A stretch of DNA of 57,478 bases from an uncultured Verrucomicrobiota bacterium (GTDB lineage: Bacteria; Verrucomicrobiota; Kiritimatiellia; CAIQIC01; Lenti-01). The stretch covers positions 1-57,478 of the forward strand of contig CALKWZ010000056.1 of the NCBI GenBank assembly GCA_938003985.1, written 5' to 3'. A model generated the notes under the pieces. It searched no databases. It saw only the letters and a list, made by a program, of their open reading frames with translations, and was not told where the DNA came from. Below, piece after piece: positions 24,724 through 32,496 of this stretch (its first letter is position 1; each line of letters opens with the position of its first letter). The position numbers and the translations under genes are program-made.

Positions 24724-25341
24724 ATGAAGAAAACGACGGTTGGGCAACGGGGTTTCACGCTGATCGAACTGCTGGTCGTGATCGCGATCATCGGGATTTT
24801 GTCGTTGGTCATGTTCACCTCGCTCAAAGGTGCCATGAACGCCGCCAAAAACGCGCGGACCATGTCCCAGATGCAGGCCTTGGAAGGGGCCATCAAGCGG
24901 TACTACGCGGAATATGGCAAGATGCCGGCCCCGGGGACGGGCTTCAACGGCAGCAAGGACATGGAAAAAACCGTGTTCACGGGCGCCGAACAGGCCAAGA
25001 TCATCGAAATCCTGATCAACTCGCCGAATGCCGATGCCGCGGCCAACCCGCGGAAAATCGTCTTTCTGGATTTGGATCCCAAGTCGTTCTACGTGAGCAC
25101 GCAGGATGAGGTGTTCAACGACCTGAAGAACGGCAAATCCTACAAGGATCCCTGGTGGGATCCGAACCAGACGCCGGCCAGTTCCGCCGAGCATTCGTAC
25201 GGCATCCTGATGGATTTCAATTTCAACGGGGTCATCGAGGACACGGCGGATTACGGCAATATCCGCGCGCCGGTGGCGGTGTTTTCGCAGGGCAACCCCG
25301 ACAAGGCGTATAAAACGAATCCGGCCTTCAAGACCTGGTAG
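24724..25341 (+). CDS. Type II pseudopilin, GspG-like (1 of 7)
   Basis: A 205-residue prepilin-like protein. After a short basic leader (MKKTTVGQRG) comes FTLIELLVVIAIIGIL, the prepilin peptidase site and methylation/assembly helix. The body (MQALEGAIKRYYAEYGKMP) matches the GspG pattern, and the C-terminal DFNFNGVIEDTADYG looks like a calcium-type loop. AGGA precedes the ATG. First gene of a run of seven; it could be the major pseudopilin. Confidence 0.9.
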   Translation: MKKTTVGQRGFTLIELLVVIAIIGILSLVMFTSLKGAMNAAKNARTMSQMQALEGAIKRYYAEYGKMPAPGTGFNGSKDMEKTVFTGAEQAKIIEILINSPNADAAANPRKIVFLDLDPKSFYVSTQDEVFNDLKNGKSYKDPWWDPNQTPASSAEHSYGILMDFNFNGVIEDTADYGNIRAPVAVFSQGNPDKAYKTNPAFKTW

Positions 25342-25425
25342 CGGATCGGCGGGCATGACGGGCGAGAAACGAGGGCGTTCAACGAGGCAACCCGGCTCTC
25401 CGGAGATCGGGACGAAAGACACGGC

Positions 25426-26007
25426 ATGAAGATCTCCATTCGCAAACAAGGCTTCACGTTGATTGAAATCCTGGTGGTGATCGCGATCATCGCGATTTTG
25501 GCGGCGATCATTCTGCCGATGGGCGGCGCGGCGCGGAAAGCCGCGTTGCGCCGGCGGGCGGCGGTGGAAATGAACAGCATCAAGGTGGCCATCCTCCAGT
25601 TCCACGCCGACCACAAATACATGCCGTGGCCGGTGACGGCGACGGATCCCGCCCGGGTGGGGCCGGACCGGTGGGCGCTGACCTGGGAGGCGCAACGCGC
25701 CGTGATCGACATGCTGACGACCAACAATCCGCTGGGGAAGAACTATCTGCAAGTCCCCGAAAATTCGCGCCCCGACGACAAGTCCAGCGTGTTCCTCGAT
25801 CCATGGGCGAGCCGGGACGCGGCGCAAAAAGACAAGTGGACGTTCTACGCGATCGGCATGGACCGGAACATGGACGGGGCGGTGACCATCCAGGATTCCG
25901 GGGTCAGCGAGTGGGAAGGCAAGAAGGTCATGGAGCCGGTGCTGGTGTTTCCGACGGGCGACGCGGAAACGGATCCCCGGAAAAAACTGAAAACGTTCGA
26001 TCTGTAG
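25426..26007 (+). CDS. Type II pseudopilin, GspG-like (2 of 7)
   Basis: A 193-residue protein with leader MKISIRKQG and FTLIEILVVIAIIAIL. The body has AVEMNSIKVAILQFHADHKY, as in GspG-type subunits, and a late GMDRNMDGAVTIQDSG loop that looks calcium-binding. It is a diverged paralogue of the preceding gene, 84 nt downstream. No unusual repeats lie in the gap. Confidence 0.9.
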   Translation: MKISIRKQGFTLIEILVVIAIIAILAAIILPMGGAARKAALRRRAAVEMNSIKVAILQFHADHKYMPWPVTATDPARVGPDRWALTWEAQRAVIDMLTTNNPLGKNYLQVPENSRPDDKSSVFLDPWASRDAAQKDKWTFYAIGMDRNMDGAVTIQDSGVSEWEGKKVMEPVLVFPTGDAETDPRKKLKTFDL

Positions 26008-26047
26008 CAAGGCGGCGCGGCGGGCCCGCCCCGCCCAGGAAAAAGCA

Positions 26048-26596
26048 ATGAAAACACGAAACGGAAAACCGGGCTTCACGCTGATCGAACTGCTGGTGGT
26101 GCTGGCCATTCTGGGCATCCTCATGGCGATGATGGTGCCGGCGGCGGGGCTCATCATGAAACGGATGGCGAAGGCGCGGACGCAAAGCGATGCCAACATC
26201 GTGGCGTCCGTGCTGCTGAAATACCAGTCCGAATACAACCGGTGGCCGCCGGCCTATTTGCCGTCCGGTGCCGGCGAGTCCAATGCCGAATGGGTGGACA
26301 TCATGGCTCCGAAACCCGAGGAGACCAAGGAGATCTACAAGGTCAACAACCCCAAGCGGATCGGGTTCTTCGAGCCGGGCGGCGGCGCCTTGGCCGCCAG
26401 CGGCGACGACGTCGGCGCTTTCGTGGATGCCTGGGGCAAACCGTTTTCGTTCCGCGTGGACCTCGAGGGCACGGGCGAAATGGCCAACCCGAACGTCGAC
26501 GTCGGCGGGACGCTGCGCGCCCGGTCGCTGGCGTGGTCCGCGGGGCCGGACGGCGATCTCGAAACCTGGGAAGACAACGTCGCGGGCTGGCAGTAG
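26048..26596 (+). CDS. Type II pseudopilin, GspG-like (3 of 7)
   Basis: A 182-residue protein with leader MKTRNGKPG and FTLIELLVVLAILGIL. The body (SDANIVASVLLKYQSEYNRW) and the ending ARSLAWSAGPDGDLETWEDN are typical of the PVC-type GspG-like proteins. The three GspG-like genes differ mainly after the helix, which suggests distinct subunits rather than recent copies. Confidence 0.9.
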   Translation: MKTRNGKPGFTLIELLVVLAILGILMAMMVPAAGLIMKRMAKARTQSDANIVASVLLKYQSEYNRWPPAYLPSGAGESNAEWVDIMAPKPEETKEIYKVNNPKRIGFFEPGGGALAASGDDVGAFVDAWGKPFSFRVDLEGTGEMANPNVDVGGTLRARSLAWSAGPDGDLETWEDNVAGWQ

Positions 26597-26654
26597 GTCC
26601 AGGAGCCGGAGAACGGGAGACGGTGGCCGGGAAATCCGAGACCCGGGATTCAAC

Positions 26655-26681
26655 CACGAAACGCGCGAAAGACACGAAATG
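26655..26681. repeat. Tandem nonamer repeat, ACGCGAAAA class (3 units)
   Basis: Units CACGAAACG, CGCGAAAGA and CACGAAATG. The last contains the ATG of the next pseudopilin, so the repeat replaces the ribosome-binding region. Same class as the stem-loop at 22.9 kb, but single-armed. Confidence 0.7.
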
Positions 26682-27443
26682 AAGACAAGAACCGGAAAAC
26701 GCGGGTTTACCCTGATCGAGCTGCTGGTGGTCGTGGCCATCATCGGCATTTTGTTCGCCGTGGCGATGCCCGTGTTCGAAAACGCGGGCCGCAAGGACAC
26801 GGACCGGGCCGCCTACCAGGTCGTGAGCGCCATGCGCCTGGCCCGCCAGCACGCCATCTCCAAGCGGCAGTGGACGATGGTGATTTTTCCCAACACCGAC
26901 GGCGGGAACTACACCGGGCAGAACGGCAACGATCTCGACAAGTGCCTGCGCAGCTATGCGGTCATCGCCGCGACCAACAATCTCGACGGCGAATACAAGT
27001 TCAGTTCTTCCTACCGCGATCCGCGCGTCAGCGACATGAAGCTGGAGTTCGTGTCCGACTGGAAATACCTGCCCGAAGGCATCTATTTCGACGACGACCG
27101 GTTGCTGAGAAACAACTATTTGTTCGGGGCCGGCAGTCCGCCCTATTACACCGCCACGTTCCGGTTCCCGCTCGATCCGGCCACGCCCAACCTCCTGATG
27201 CGGCCGATGGCGGCGGTGCTGTTCCGGCCCAACGGCCGGGCCTACGTGATGAGCGACGGCAACAGCAACGGCAAGTTCTGGCAGGACACGGACTATTCCA
27301 CCCTCTACCTGACGTCGGCGAAGTATTACGAGCAATCGGGCCAGACCCTGGCCGTGCCGCAGACGATTCCCGGCACGAACACGTCGATCATGATCCGCAA
27401 CAAAACCGGCCAAGTGCACGTCCGGGACGGCTCGAATGAATAG
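26679..27443 (+). CDS. Type II pseudopilin, GspH-like (4 of 7)
   Basis: A 254-residue protein with leader MKTRTGKRG and FTLIELLVVVAIIGILF. The pattern VVSAMRLARQHAISKRQWTMVIF is the GspH/FimT signature. The C-terminus contains VLFRPNGRAYVMSDGNSNG and IMIRNKTGQVHVR, matching the usual closing beta-strands. The start codon lies within a nonamer repeat unit. Its end overlaps the next gene by 8 nt. Confidence 0.88.
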   Translation: MKTRTGKRGFTLIELLVVVAIIGILFAVAMPVFENAGRKDTDRAAYQVVSAMRLARQHAISKRQWTMVIFPNTDGGNYTGQNGNDLDKCLRSYAVIAATNNLDGEYKFSSSYRDPRVSDMKLEFVSDWKYLPEGIYFDDDRLLRNNYLFGAGSPPYYTATFRFPLDPATPNLLMRPMAAVLFRPNGRAYVMSDGNSNGKFWQDTDYSTLYLTSAKYYEQSGQTLAVPQTIPGTNTSIMIRNKTGQVHVRDGSNE

Positions 27444-28038
27444 GGAAACACGGCAGATGATCCAACGGAAACCTGGGCGGAACGCGCGGCGCGCCGGCTA
27501 TTCGCTGGTGGAAGTGACGCTGGCGCTGCTGGTGGTGGCGATCGGGTTGACGGCGACGTTCGCGCTGTTCCCCGAAGGCCTGCGGGCGACGCGCACGGCC
27601 GTGGACGACACGGAAATCGCCATGTTCGCCGAATACGTGTTCACCACGCTGGACCTGACGGCGGCGAAGGTCGGCGGCAATTTCGGCTCCGGAGGCTGGA
27701 CCATCGGCGACACGGACGTGTTCATCTCCCTGATGCTGTCCAGCAGCGCCTCCGACGTCAAATTCCAGCTCAAGGACGGCGGCGGAACGGAAGTCTTCTA
27801 CTGGATTCCGGACTACTACGGCTTGACGGACGGCGACTATGCTTCCGGCAATTTCCAGGAATTCTGGACGTCGGCGTTCACGTATACCCTGACCTTGCAG
27901 GTCAGCACCTGGAAGGGCTACGGCAGCGGCGTGACGACCTATGCCCTCCTGAAAGTGTGGCCCGGCGAATACACGGGCAGCGGAACGCCCCCGGGCGCGC
28001 CGCGCATTTTTTACCGGGAAGTGTTGCCGCTGAGGTGA
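27436..28038 (+). CDS. Type II pseudopilin, GspI/PilV-like (5 of 7)
   Basis: A 200-residue protein with a long basic leader (MNRETRQMIQRKPGRNARRAG) and a divergent cleavage site YSLVEVTLALLVVAIGL. It keeps the Glu at position 5 of the mature form. ATFALFPEGLRATRTAVDD fits the GspI/PilV type. An ATG seven codons in is a possible shorter start. It is coupled to the previous gene by overlap and lies 11 nt before the GspJ-like gene. Confidence 0.85.
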   Translation: MNRETRQMIQRKPGRNARRAGYSLVEVTLALLVVAIGLTATFALFPEGLRATRTAVDDTEIAMFAEYVFTTLDLTAAKVGGNFGSGGWTIGDTDVFISLMLSSSASDVKFQLKDGGGTEVFYWIPDYYGLTDGDYASGNFQEFWTSAFTYTLTLQVSTWKGYGSGVTTYALLKVWPGEYTGSGTPPGAPRIFYREVLPLR

Positions 28039-28049
28039 GAGGAACAACC

Positions 28050-28997
28050 ATGAGAATCCAGAATCCAGGATTCGGAATTCAGAATAGACGGGCGAGTTTT
28101 TCGGCGGGGCGCCGGGCCTCCATGACGTCCGGCTTCACCCTGATCGAGGTGTTGGCGGCGATGGCGGTGCTGGTGATCCTGGTGCTGGCCCTGACGCGGA
28201 TGTTCATGGAATCGGCCAGCATCACCAAGCGCGGCACGACCGCCCTGATGCGCAACAGCACCATGCAGACGGCCATGGAAACCCTCTTGCAGGACGCCGA
28301 AAGCATGATGGTCAACGACCGGTTGGCGTGCTACGTCGAAGCCGACACCGCGGACTTCGGCACGGACGGGTTCGGCTTCGACGACGTCTGGTTCGTCGGC
28401 ACCTCCGGCGACCAGGACGACGACATGCCCTACGAGTATTTCCATTACTACGTCACCAACGCGCTGGCCACGAACAAAACGGGCGCCATCTACACGCGCT
28501 TCAGCCTGATGAAGGAACGCATGCTGTTTTCGGTGGGCGACGACCGGGACTTCTACGCCTTGGAAGCCACGGACATCCGGTGGTGGGAAACCGCGCGGAC
28601 GATTTCGAAGGCCGTCTGGGACGACCAGGTGCTGGCCGACAACGTGGTGCGCTTCGACGTCTACTGCACGGGGTGGGAAGGCGAAGAATGGATGGGGGGA
28701 CGATCCGGGGTGCACGAATTCGACAGCACGCGGGGGCCGCGGGGCGATCTCGCGCTGGCCGGGCTCCCGCCGGCGGCGTTCGACATCTACCTGCAGGTGA
28801 CGAGCCCCGAAGTCGCGGTGGAGGCCGGCATGGCCCTGGTGGACGGCGTGGACGCCGCCACCCAGCGGAAAGCCCGGGAAATGATGATCCGGGATTCGGC
28901 TTCGCTGTTCGGCCGCGCCGTGCCGATCAACGGTTCCGCCCGCTACAACACGGTGACGGTGTACGGCACGAACAACACGGCCTATTATGAAGACTAG
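28050..28997 (+). CDS. Type II pseudopilin, GspJ-like (6 of 7)
   Basis: A 315-residue protein. GAGAGGA supports the ATG, but the first residues (RIQNPGFGIQNR) are translated from a TTCAGAA-class repeat. A second ATG (MTSG) stands just before FTLIEVLAAMAVLVIL. The body (STMQTAMETLLQDAESMM, LVDGVDAATQRKAREMM) fits GspJ. The prepilin leader is therefore either 28 residues, repeat-derived, or 4 residues with the internal start. Confidence 0.87.
   Translation: MRIQNPGFGIQNRRASFSAGRRASMTSGFTLIEVLAAMAVLVILVLALTRMFMESASITKRGTTALMRNSTMQTAMETLLQDAESMMVNDRLACYVEADTADFGTDGFGFDDVWFVGTSGDQDDDMPYEYFHYYVTNALATNKTGAIYTRFSLMKERMLFSVGDDRDFYALEATDIRWWETARTISKAVWDDQVLADNVVRFDVYCTGWEGEEWMGGRSGVHEFDSTRGPRGDLALAGLPPAAFDIYLQVTSPEVAVEAGMALVDGVDAATQRKAREMMIRDSASLFGRAVPINGSARYNTVTVYGTNNTAYYED
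28054..28088. repeat. Tandem heptamer repeat inside the GspJ-like leader, TTCAGAA class
   Basis: Five 7-nt units (GAATCCA, GAATCCA, GGATTCG, GAATTCA, GAATAGA) begin 2 nt after the first start codon and stay in frame with the pseudopilin. Confidence 0.7.
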
Positions 28998-29016
28998 CCG
29001 CGAGCGGGAGCAGGGC

Positions 29017-31665
29017 ATGGCACCGACAAGCAAGAGTTCAGGGGTCAGCGTTCAGAATTCAGAACGGGGAGCGGTTGTCTTGTCCGCCGGAGCCTTGGCC
29101 AAGGCGGAAGGCCGGGGCGCCGACCCGGCGGTTCGGGGAGCCCAACATCCAACGTCCAACGTCCAATTTCCAATCGCCGGCGGAACGGACCGGCGCCGGG
29201 GCGTGGCGCTGATCATCGTGCTCGGATTCCTGACCCTGATGGTTTTGATGGCCGTGGCTTTCCTGACGCAAGCCCGGGTCGAACGCATGGTGGCGGACTC
29301 CACGCTGGAAGCCATGCGCGGCCGGCAACTGCTGCGGACGGCCGTGAACGCCGCCATGAACGACTACAGCACCTATCTGTGGGACGAACAGATCATCGTG
29401 CCGGCGGATTCCGCGGACCGGATGTTCGTTTCCCGCCCCCCCACGGCCGCCAGCAGCATGGGTGGGCGCACCATTGGCGCGGACAACGCCTCCCTGATCG
29501 TGGGCGAAGTGCTCGATTGGATTCCGCGGTTTTACCTGGAGCCGCCGTTCGAAGCCGCCACCGAGGTGGATGCCCGGGCCCAGTGGATCCTGATCCGCGA
29601 AGACCCCAACAACTCCCAAAGCCGCATTCTCGGGCGCTATGCCTACGTGTGCTTCGATTCGAGCGGGGGGATGGACGCCAATCTGATCGCGCGGAGCGAG
29701 GGCGTCGCCGCGCAGGACGTGCGCGGGTTCACGAACCGGTTCCGGCGCAGCGTGCGCGACGTGCCCATGGGCAACTTGAAGGAAGCGTCCGACGCCAACG
29801 AATTCAAGCGGCTCCGCCGGGGCTGGAAGGGCTTCGACAGCCTGCAGTCGGTCATCAAGCTGACGGACGGGCATTACATCGACGGCCAAGCCGACTTCGA
29901 GTCCGGCGATGCCCCGACGCCGGGGAAACTGCCCAGCAACGTGCGCTGGCGCAACGACCGCATCGAAACCAAGCGGGCGCTGGACCCCTTCAGCGTGAAC
30001 GATCTGGTTTCCTACAGTTTGTCGGCCTACCGGGGCGGGCGCTACGACCGCGCCTCGGGCCGCTGGTCGGAACCCAAGCCGATGAACGAAGCCACGAGCT
30101 GGGAAGGCCTGCTGGCGCCGCTCAATTCCCAGTTCGCCCACGGCTGGGGCAGTTGGATCAACAAGGCGATCTACGACTATACCCACGACACGCCGGTGCC
30201 CCAGGGCACGGATTATCCGTCGCCCAAGAACGTGCCCATGTTCAACGAAATCGCCATCAGCTATGAACTGCTGCCGCCGTCGACCACTCCGGACTACGAA
30301 TTGCGATTAACCATGGCGTTCGAGTTTTGGTATCCATTTCCTTCGCAAGACAACGACGGCGTTCCCAATTTCACGCTTCTTGCACCGACGATGAGTTGCG
30401 GCACCGCAGCAACGGGACCGGGAGATATTCATCTCCAGATGTTCCTGACGTCCGGCGGCACCACCATTCCCGTTTTTGGGGCCATGGGCACGGCCAGTGC
30501 TCCGCAGTTGAGCGTGCCGGCGCAGTGGAACAACGGGGTGCCCTACCAGCCGACTCCCGGGCAGTTAACTTTTACGGCCCAGTTGAGAACGCCTCCGTCC
30601 ATGGGCGCATTGCCTCCGTCGGGCGTTGATTTGACCGTCATGAGTGCCCTGCTGACGAAGCCGATCTATCTGCAGGGAGCGGGCGGCAATGCCGACATGT
30701 TGCCGGGCGGTGGTCCTACCCCGATGAGTTTCGGCGGCGTGCAAAATCTGCCGGTGGGCAGTCCAAGCCCGACCAATTCCTACGCCGTGACGGATCCGCG
30801 CCTGAACCACTTGTCCGGGCAATGGGTCATGGAAAACCCGCCCTCCCTCAACCAAATGAACAACTGGTTCACCACGCCGGTCATGCTCAGCGGGGCCGGC
30901 ATGATGAGCGACACGGCGTTGCGGGAAGAGGGCATGTGCATGTACAGCCGCAACGGCCCCATGGAAAATCCCGCCGAACTGGGTTTCATCAGCAACGGCC
31001 GGGAGTGGGGCACGATCGACGTCTGCACGCCGGAGGGGGCGGAACTGCTGGCCACGCTGGTTTCGACCAACGTCTACGGCGAGTGGCTCCGCAACAACGG
31101 CGTGATCTACACCAACGGCACGATCAATCCCCACACGCGCAGCACGAACGTCATGGTGTCGGCTTTTTACGATTTGGCGGCCAACGAAGTGCCCAACCAG
31201 AGTTCGGAAAACTTTTCTCCGGTCGCGACCTATCCCGGCAAGACCATCAACGATGAACTCGCCAGGACCTTGGCGGAGAAGATCCTGTTCGAGTCGGACG
31301 TGTCCACCATGGCGGTCGGAGAGCGCTTGGCGCGGAGTTTCCAGTTCGGCAGCGACTGGGCCCGCATCCAAGCCATGCAGAAGCGCAAGGATCTGGCCCA
31401 AAAAGGGCTGAACAACAACCAGCGCGAATCGCTCATCCGCAACACCTGGGGCCTGTTCAGCCCGGAGAACAGCTTGTTCACGGTGGTGGCGATCGCGCAG
31501 GCGATCAAGGAAAGTCCCGGCAACGTGGGCATTTGGAACGCAGACGACGACATCGTCACGGGCGAACGGCGGGCGGTGGCGCTGGTTTGGCGCGATCCGT
31601 TCAAGACCGGCCAGAACCTGCACCACGAAATGTTCGTCCGGATGTACCGGTATTTGAACGATTGA
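29017..31665 (+). CDS. Large GspK-like pseudopilin (7 of 7)
   Basis: An 882-residue protein. A basic leader ends RRRG, followed by VALIIVLGFLTLMVLMAVAF, a GspK/PilX-type helix without the FTLIE motif. The large domain is almost three times the usual GspK length and has no recognised subdomain. GGGAG supports this ATG; an ATG 30 nt upstream overlaps the previous gene. The first 60 residues are largely translated from two heptamer repeats and a hairpin. It probably caps a pseudopilus formed by the six upstream products; its size suggests added substrate or surface contacts. Confidence 0.75.
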   Translation: MAPTSKSSGVSVQNSERGAVVLSAGALAKAEGRGADPAVRGAQHPTSNVQFPIAGGTDRRRGVALIIVLGFLTLMVLMAVAFLTQARVERMVADSTLEAMRGRQLLRTAVNAAMNDYSTYLWDEQIIVPADSADRMFVSRPPTAASSMGGRTIGADNASLIVGEVLDWIPRFYLEPPFEAATEVDARAQWILIREDPNNSQSRILGRYAYVCFDSSGGMDANLIARSEGVAAQDVRGFTNRFRRSVRDVPMGNLKEASDANEFKRLRRGWKGFDSLQSVIKLTDGHYIDGQADFESGDAPTPGKLPSNVRWRNDRIETKRALDPFSVNDLVSYSLSAYRGGRYDRASGRWSEPKPMNEATSWEGLLAPLNSQFAHGWGSWINKAIYDYTHDTPVPQGTDYPSPKNVPMFNEIAISYELLPPSTTPDYELRLTMAFEFWYPFPSQDNDGVPNFTLLAPTMSCGTAATGPGDIHLQMFLTSGGTTIPVFGAMGTASAPQLSVPAQWNNGVPYQPTPGQLTFTAQLRTPPSMGALPPSGVDLTVMSALLTKPIYLQGAGGNADMLPGGGPTPMSFGGVQNLPVGSPSPTNSYAVTDPRLNHLSGQWVMENPPSLNQMNNWFTTPVMLSGAGMMSDTALREEGMCMYSRNGPMENPAELGFISNGREWGTIDVCTPEGAELLATLVSTNVYGEWLRNNGVIYTNGTINPHTRSTNVMVSAFYDLAANEVPNQSSENFSPVATYPGKTINDELARTLAEKILFESDVSTMAVGERLARSFQFGSDWARIQAMQKRKDLAQKGLNNNQRESLIRNTWGLFSPENSLFTVVAIAQAIKESPGNVGIWNADDDIVTGERRAVALVWRDPFKTGQNLHHEMFVRMYRYLND
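29036..29063. repeat. Tandem heptamer repeat, TTCAGAA class (4 units)
   Basis: GTTCAGG, GGTCAGC, GTTCAGA, ATTCAGA, read in frame as part of the GspK-like leader (SGVSVQNSE). Confidence 0.65.
29084..29107. repeat. Hairpin between two heptamer repeats
   Basis: CCGCC-N14-GGCGG enclosing the 12-nt palindrome CCTTGGCCAAGG. It is translated as part of the GspK-like leader (AGALAKAEG) and lies between two heptamer arrays. Confidence 0.45.
29146..29173. repeat. Tandem heptamer repeat, CGTCCAA class (4 units)
   Basis: CATCCAA, CGTCCAA, CGTCCAA, TTTCCAA, read as HPTSNVQF in the GspK-like leader. Same class as the loci near 41.2 and 46.3 kb. Confidence 0.75.
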
Positions 31666-31723
31666 CGGGGCGTCCGGCGCGCGCTGGGCCGGGCGGCGGC
31701 CGCGAAATCGGTTTGCCGAACAG

Positions 31724-32386
31724 TCAGGAATCTGCGGGCGGTGTATGGCCGGCCGCATTCGGGGAAGCTGAATTTGGAGTGCGGTGGCTCGACACCGCTT
31801 TGGTTTGCGGCGACTTGACGCCGCTTCCCTCGGTTTGAACGGGCATCGACTTGAACGGGTCCAGGACGTTGATCCGATCCGTTTTGAATCCTTCCACCGT
31901 TTTGCGAAACGCGGCATCGGCGGTTCGGGCGAACCAATGGGCCGAACACCACGGATAGTTTTCCGCCCGGAGAACCACGCCGTGATGCGCGGGATTCCCA
32001 TGCACGTATTTCAGGCGGGCGAAATACGATTCCGGAAAGGTGACGTGGGTGTCGAAGAATTGGAACCACACCTTGCGTCCAGGCGTTCGATCCCGGAGAT
32101 TGAATTCCCGGGCGGAAAGCGTGTGCAGCTTGGACAGCAGTTTCCTCAACGATGCGGGGTCTCCGGACGGGGTCGCCATGAAATGATAATGGTTGGATAG
32201 CGCCGCCCAGGCTTGCAGTTCCCAGCCAAACTCTCCGGCGCACGCAAAGAGCAAGTCCAGGAAATAATCCAACCGAGCCGGATCGGACAACCAATGGGCT
32301 TTCCGGTAGGTGCCGGCCGTGACCATGTAGGCGCCAGCCTCGGTCAGGCGATGGGGCGGAGCATGGGGCCAGTGGTGCATGGGCAT
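31724..32386 (-). CDS. REP-associated tyrosine transposase (RAYT)
   Basis: A 220-residue single-strand transposase of the IS200-like Y1 superfamily. It shows the HUH motif in SNHYHFMAT near residue 65 and the helix around YFARLKYVHGNPAHHGVV, which carries candidate catalytic tyrosines. RAYTs act on REP palindromes, and such palindromes flank this gene in inverted orientation. The C-terminal stretch (SGVKSPQTKAVSSHRTPN) is the translated left REP and is probably not part of the catalytic fold. The gene lies between the pseudopilin cassette and the secreted-protein genes, with no target duplication evident. Confidence 0.88.
   Translation of the reverse strand: MPMHHWPHAPPHRLTEAGAYMVTAGTYRKAHWLSDPARLDYFLDLLFACAGEFGWELQAWAALSNHYHFMATPSGDPASLRKLLSKLHTLSAREFNLRDRTPGRKVWFQFFDTHVTFPESYFARLKYVHGNPAHHGVVLRAENYPWCSAHWFARTADAAFRKTVEGFKTDRINVLDPFKSMPVQTEGSGVKSPQTKAVSSHRTPNSASPNAAGHTPPADS
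31776..31824. repeat. REP doublet, left of the RAYT
   Basis: GGAG followed by two hairpins: GCGGTG-GCTCGA-CACCGC (31781-31798) and GCGGCG-ACTTGA-CGCCGC (31807-31824). The GGAG tetranucleotide ahead of the palindrome matches the guide tetranucleotides (GTAG/GGAG) known for RAYT substrates. Confidence 0.8.
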
Positions 32387-32405
32387 CTTGTGCTACAAGA
32401 GGAAT

Positions 32406-32454
32406 CCGGCGTCAAGCCGCCGGAAAGGAAAGCGGCGTCGAGCCGCCGCACTCC
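32406..32454. repeat. REP doublet, right of the RAYT
   Basis: CCGGCG-TCAAGC-CGCCGG (32406-32423) and GCGGCG-TCGAGC-CGCCGC (32432-32449), then CTCC, the complement of GGAG. Inverted relative to the left doublet. Confidence 0.8.
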
Positions 32455-32496
32455 AAACCGATCCCCGACTTCGACCTTGCGAAACGCGCCGCGAGA

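Larger units (their letters stand above)
31776..32454. mobile_element. RAYT flanked by inverted REP doublets
   Basis: A transposase gene bounded by two REP doublets in inverted orientation. Over 59 nt the right copy and the complement of the left agree at roughly 50 positions. Both carry hairpin loops TCAAGY then TCGAGC, and end in the complement of GGAG. The outline is that of a REP-RAYT unit rather than a classical insertion sequence. Confidence 0.7.
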
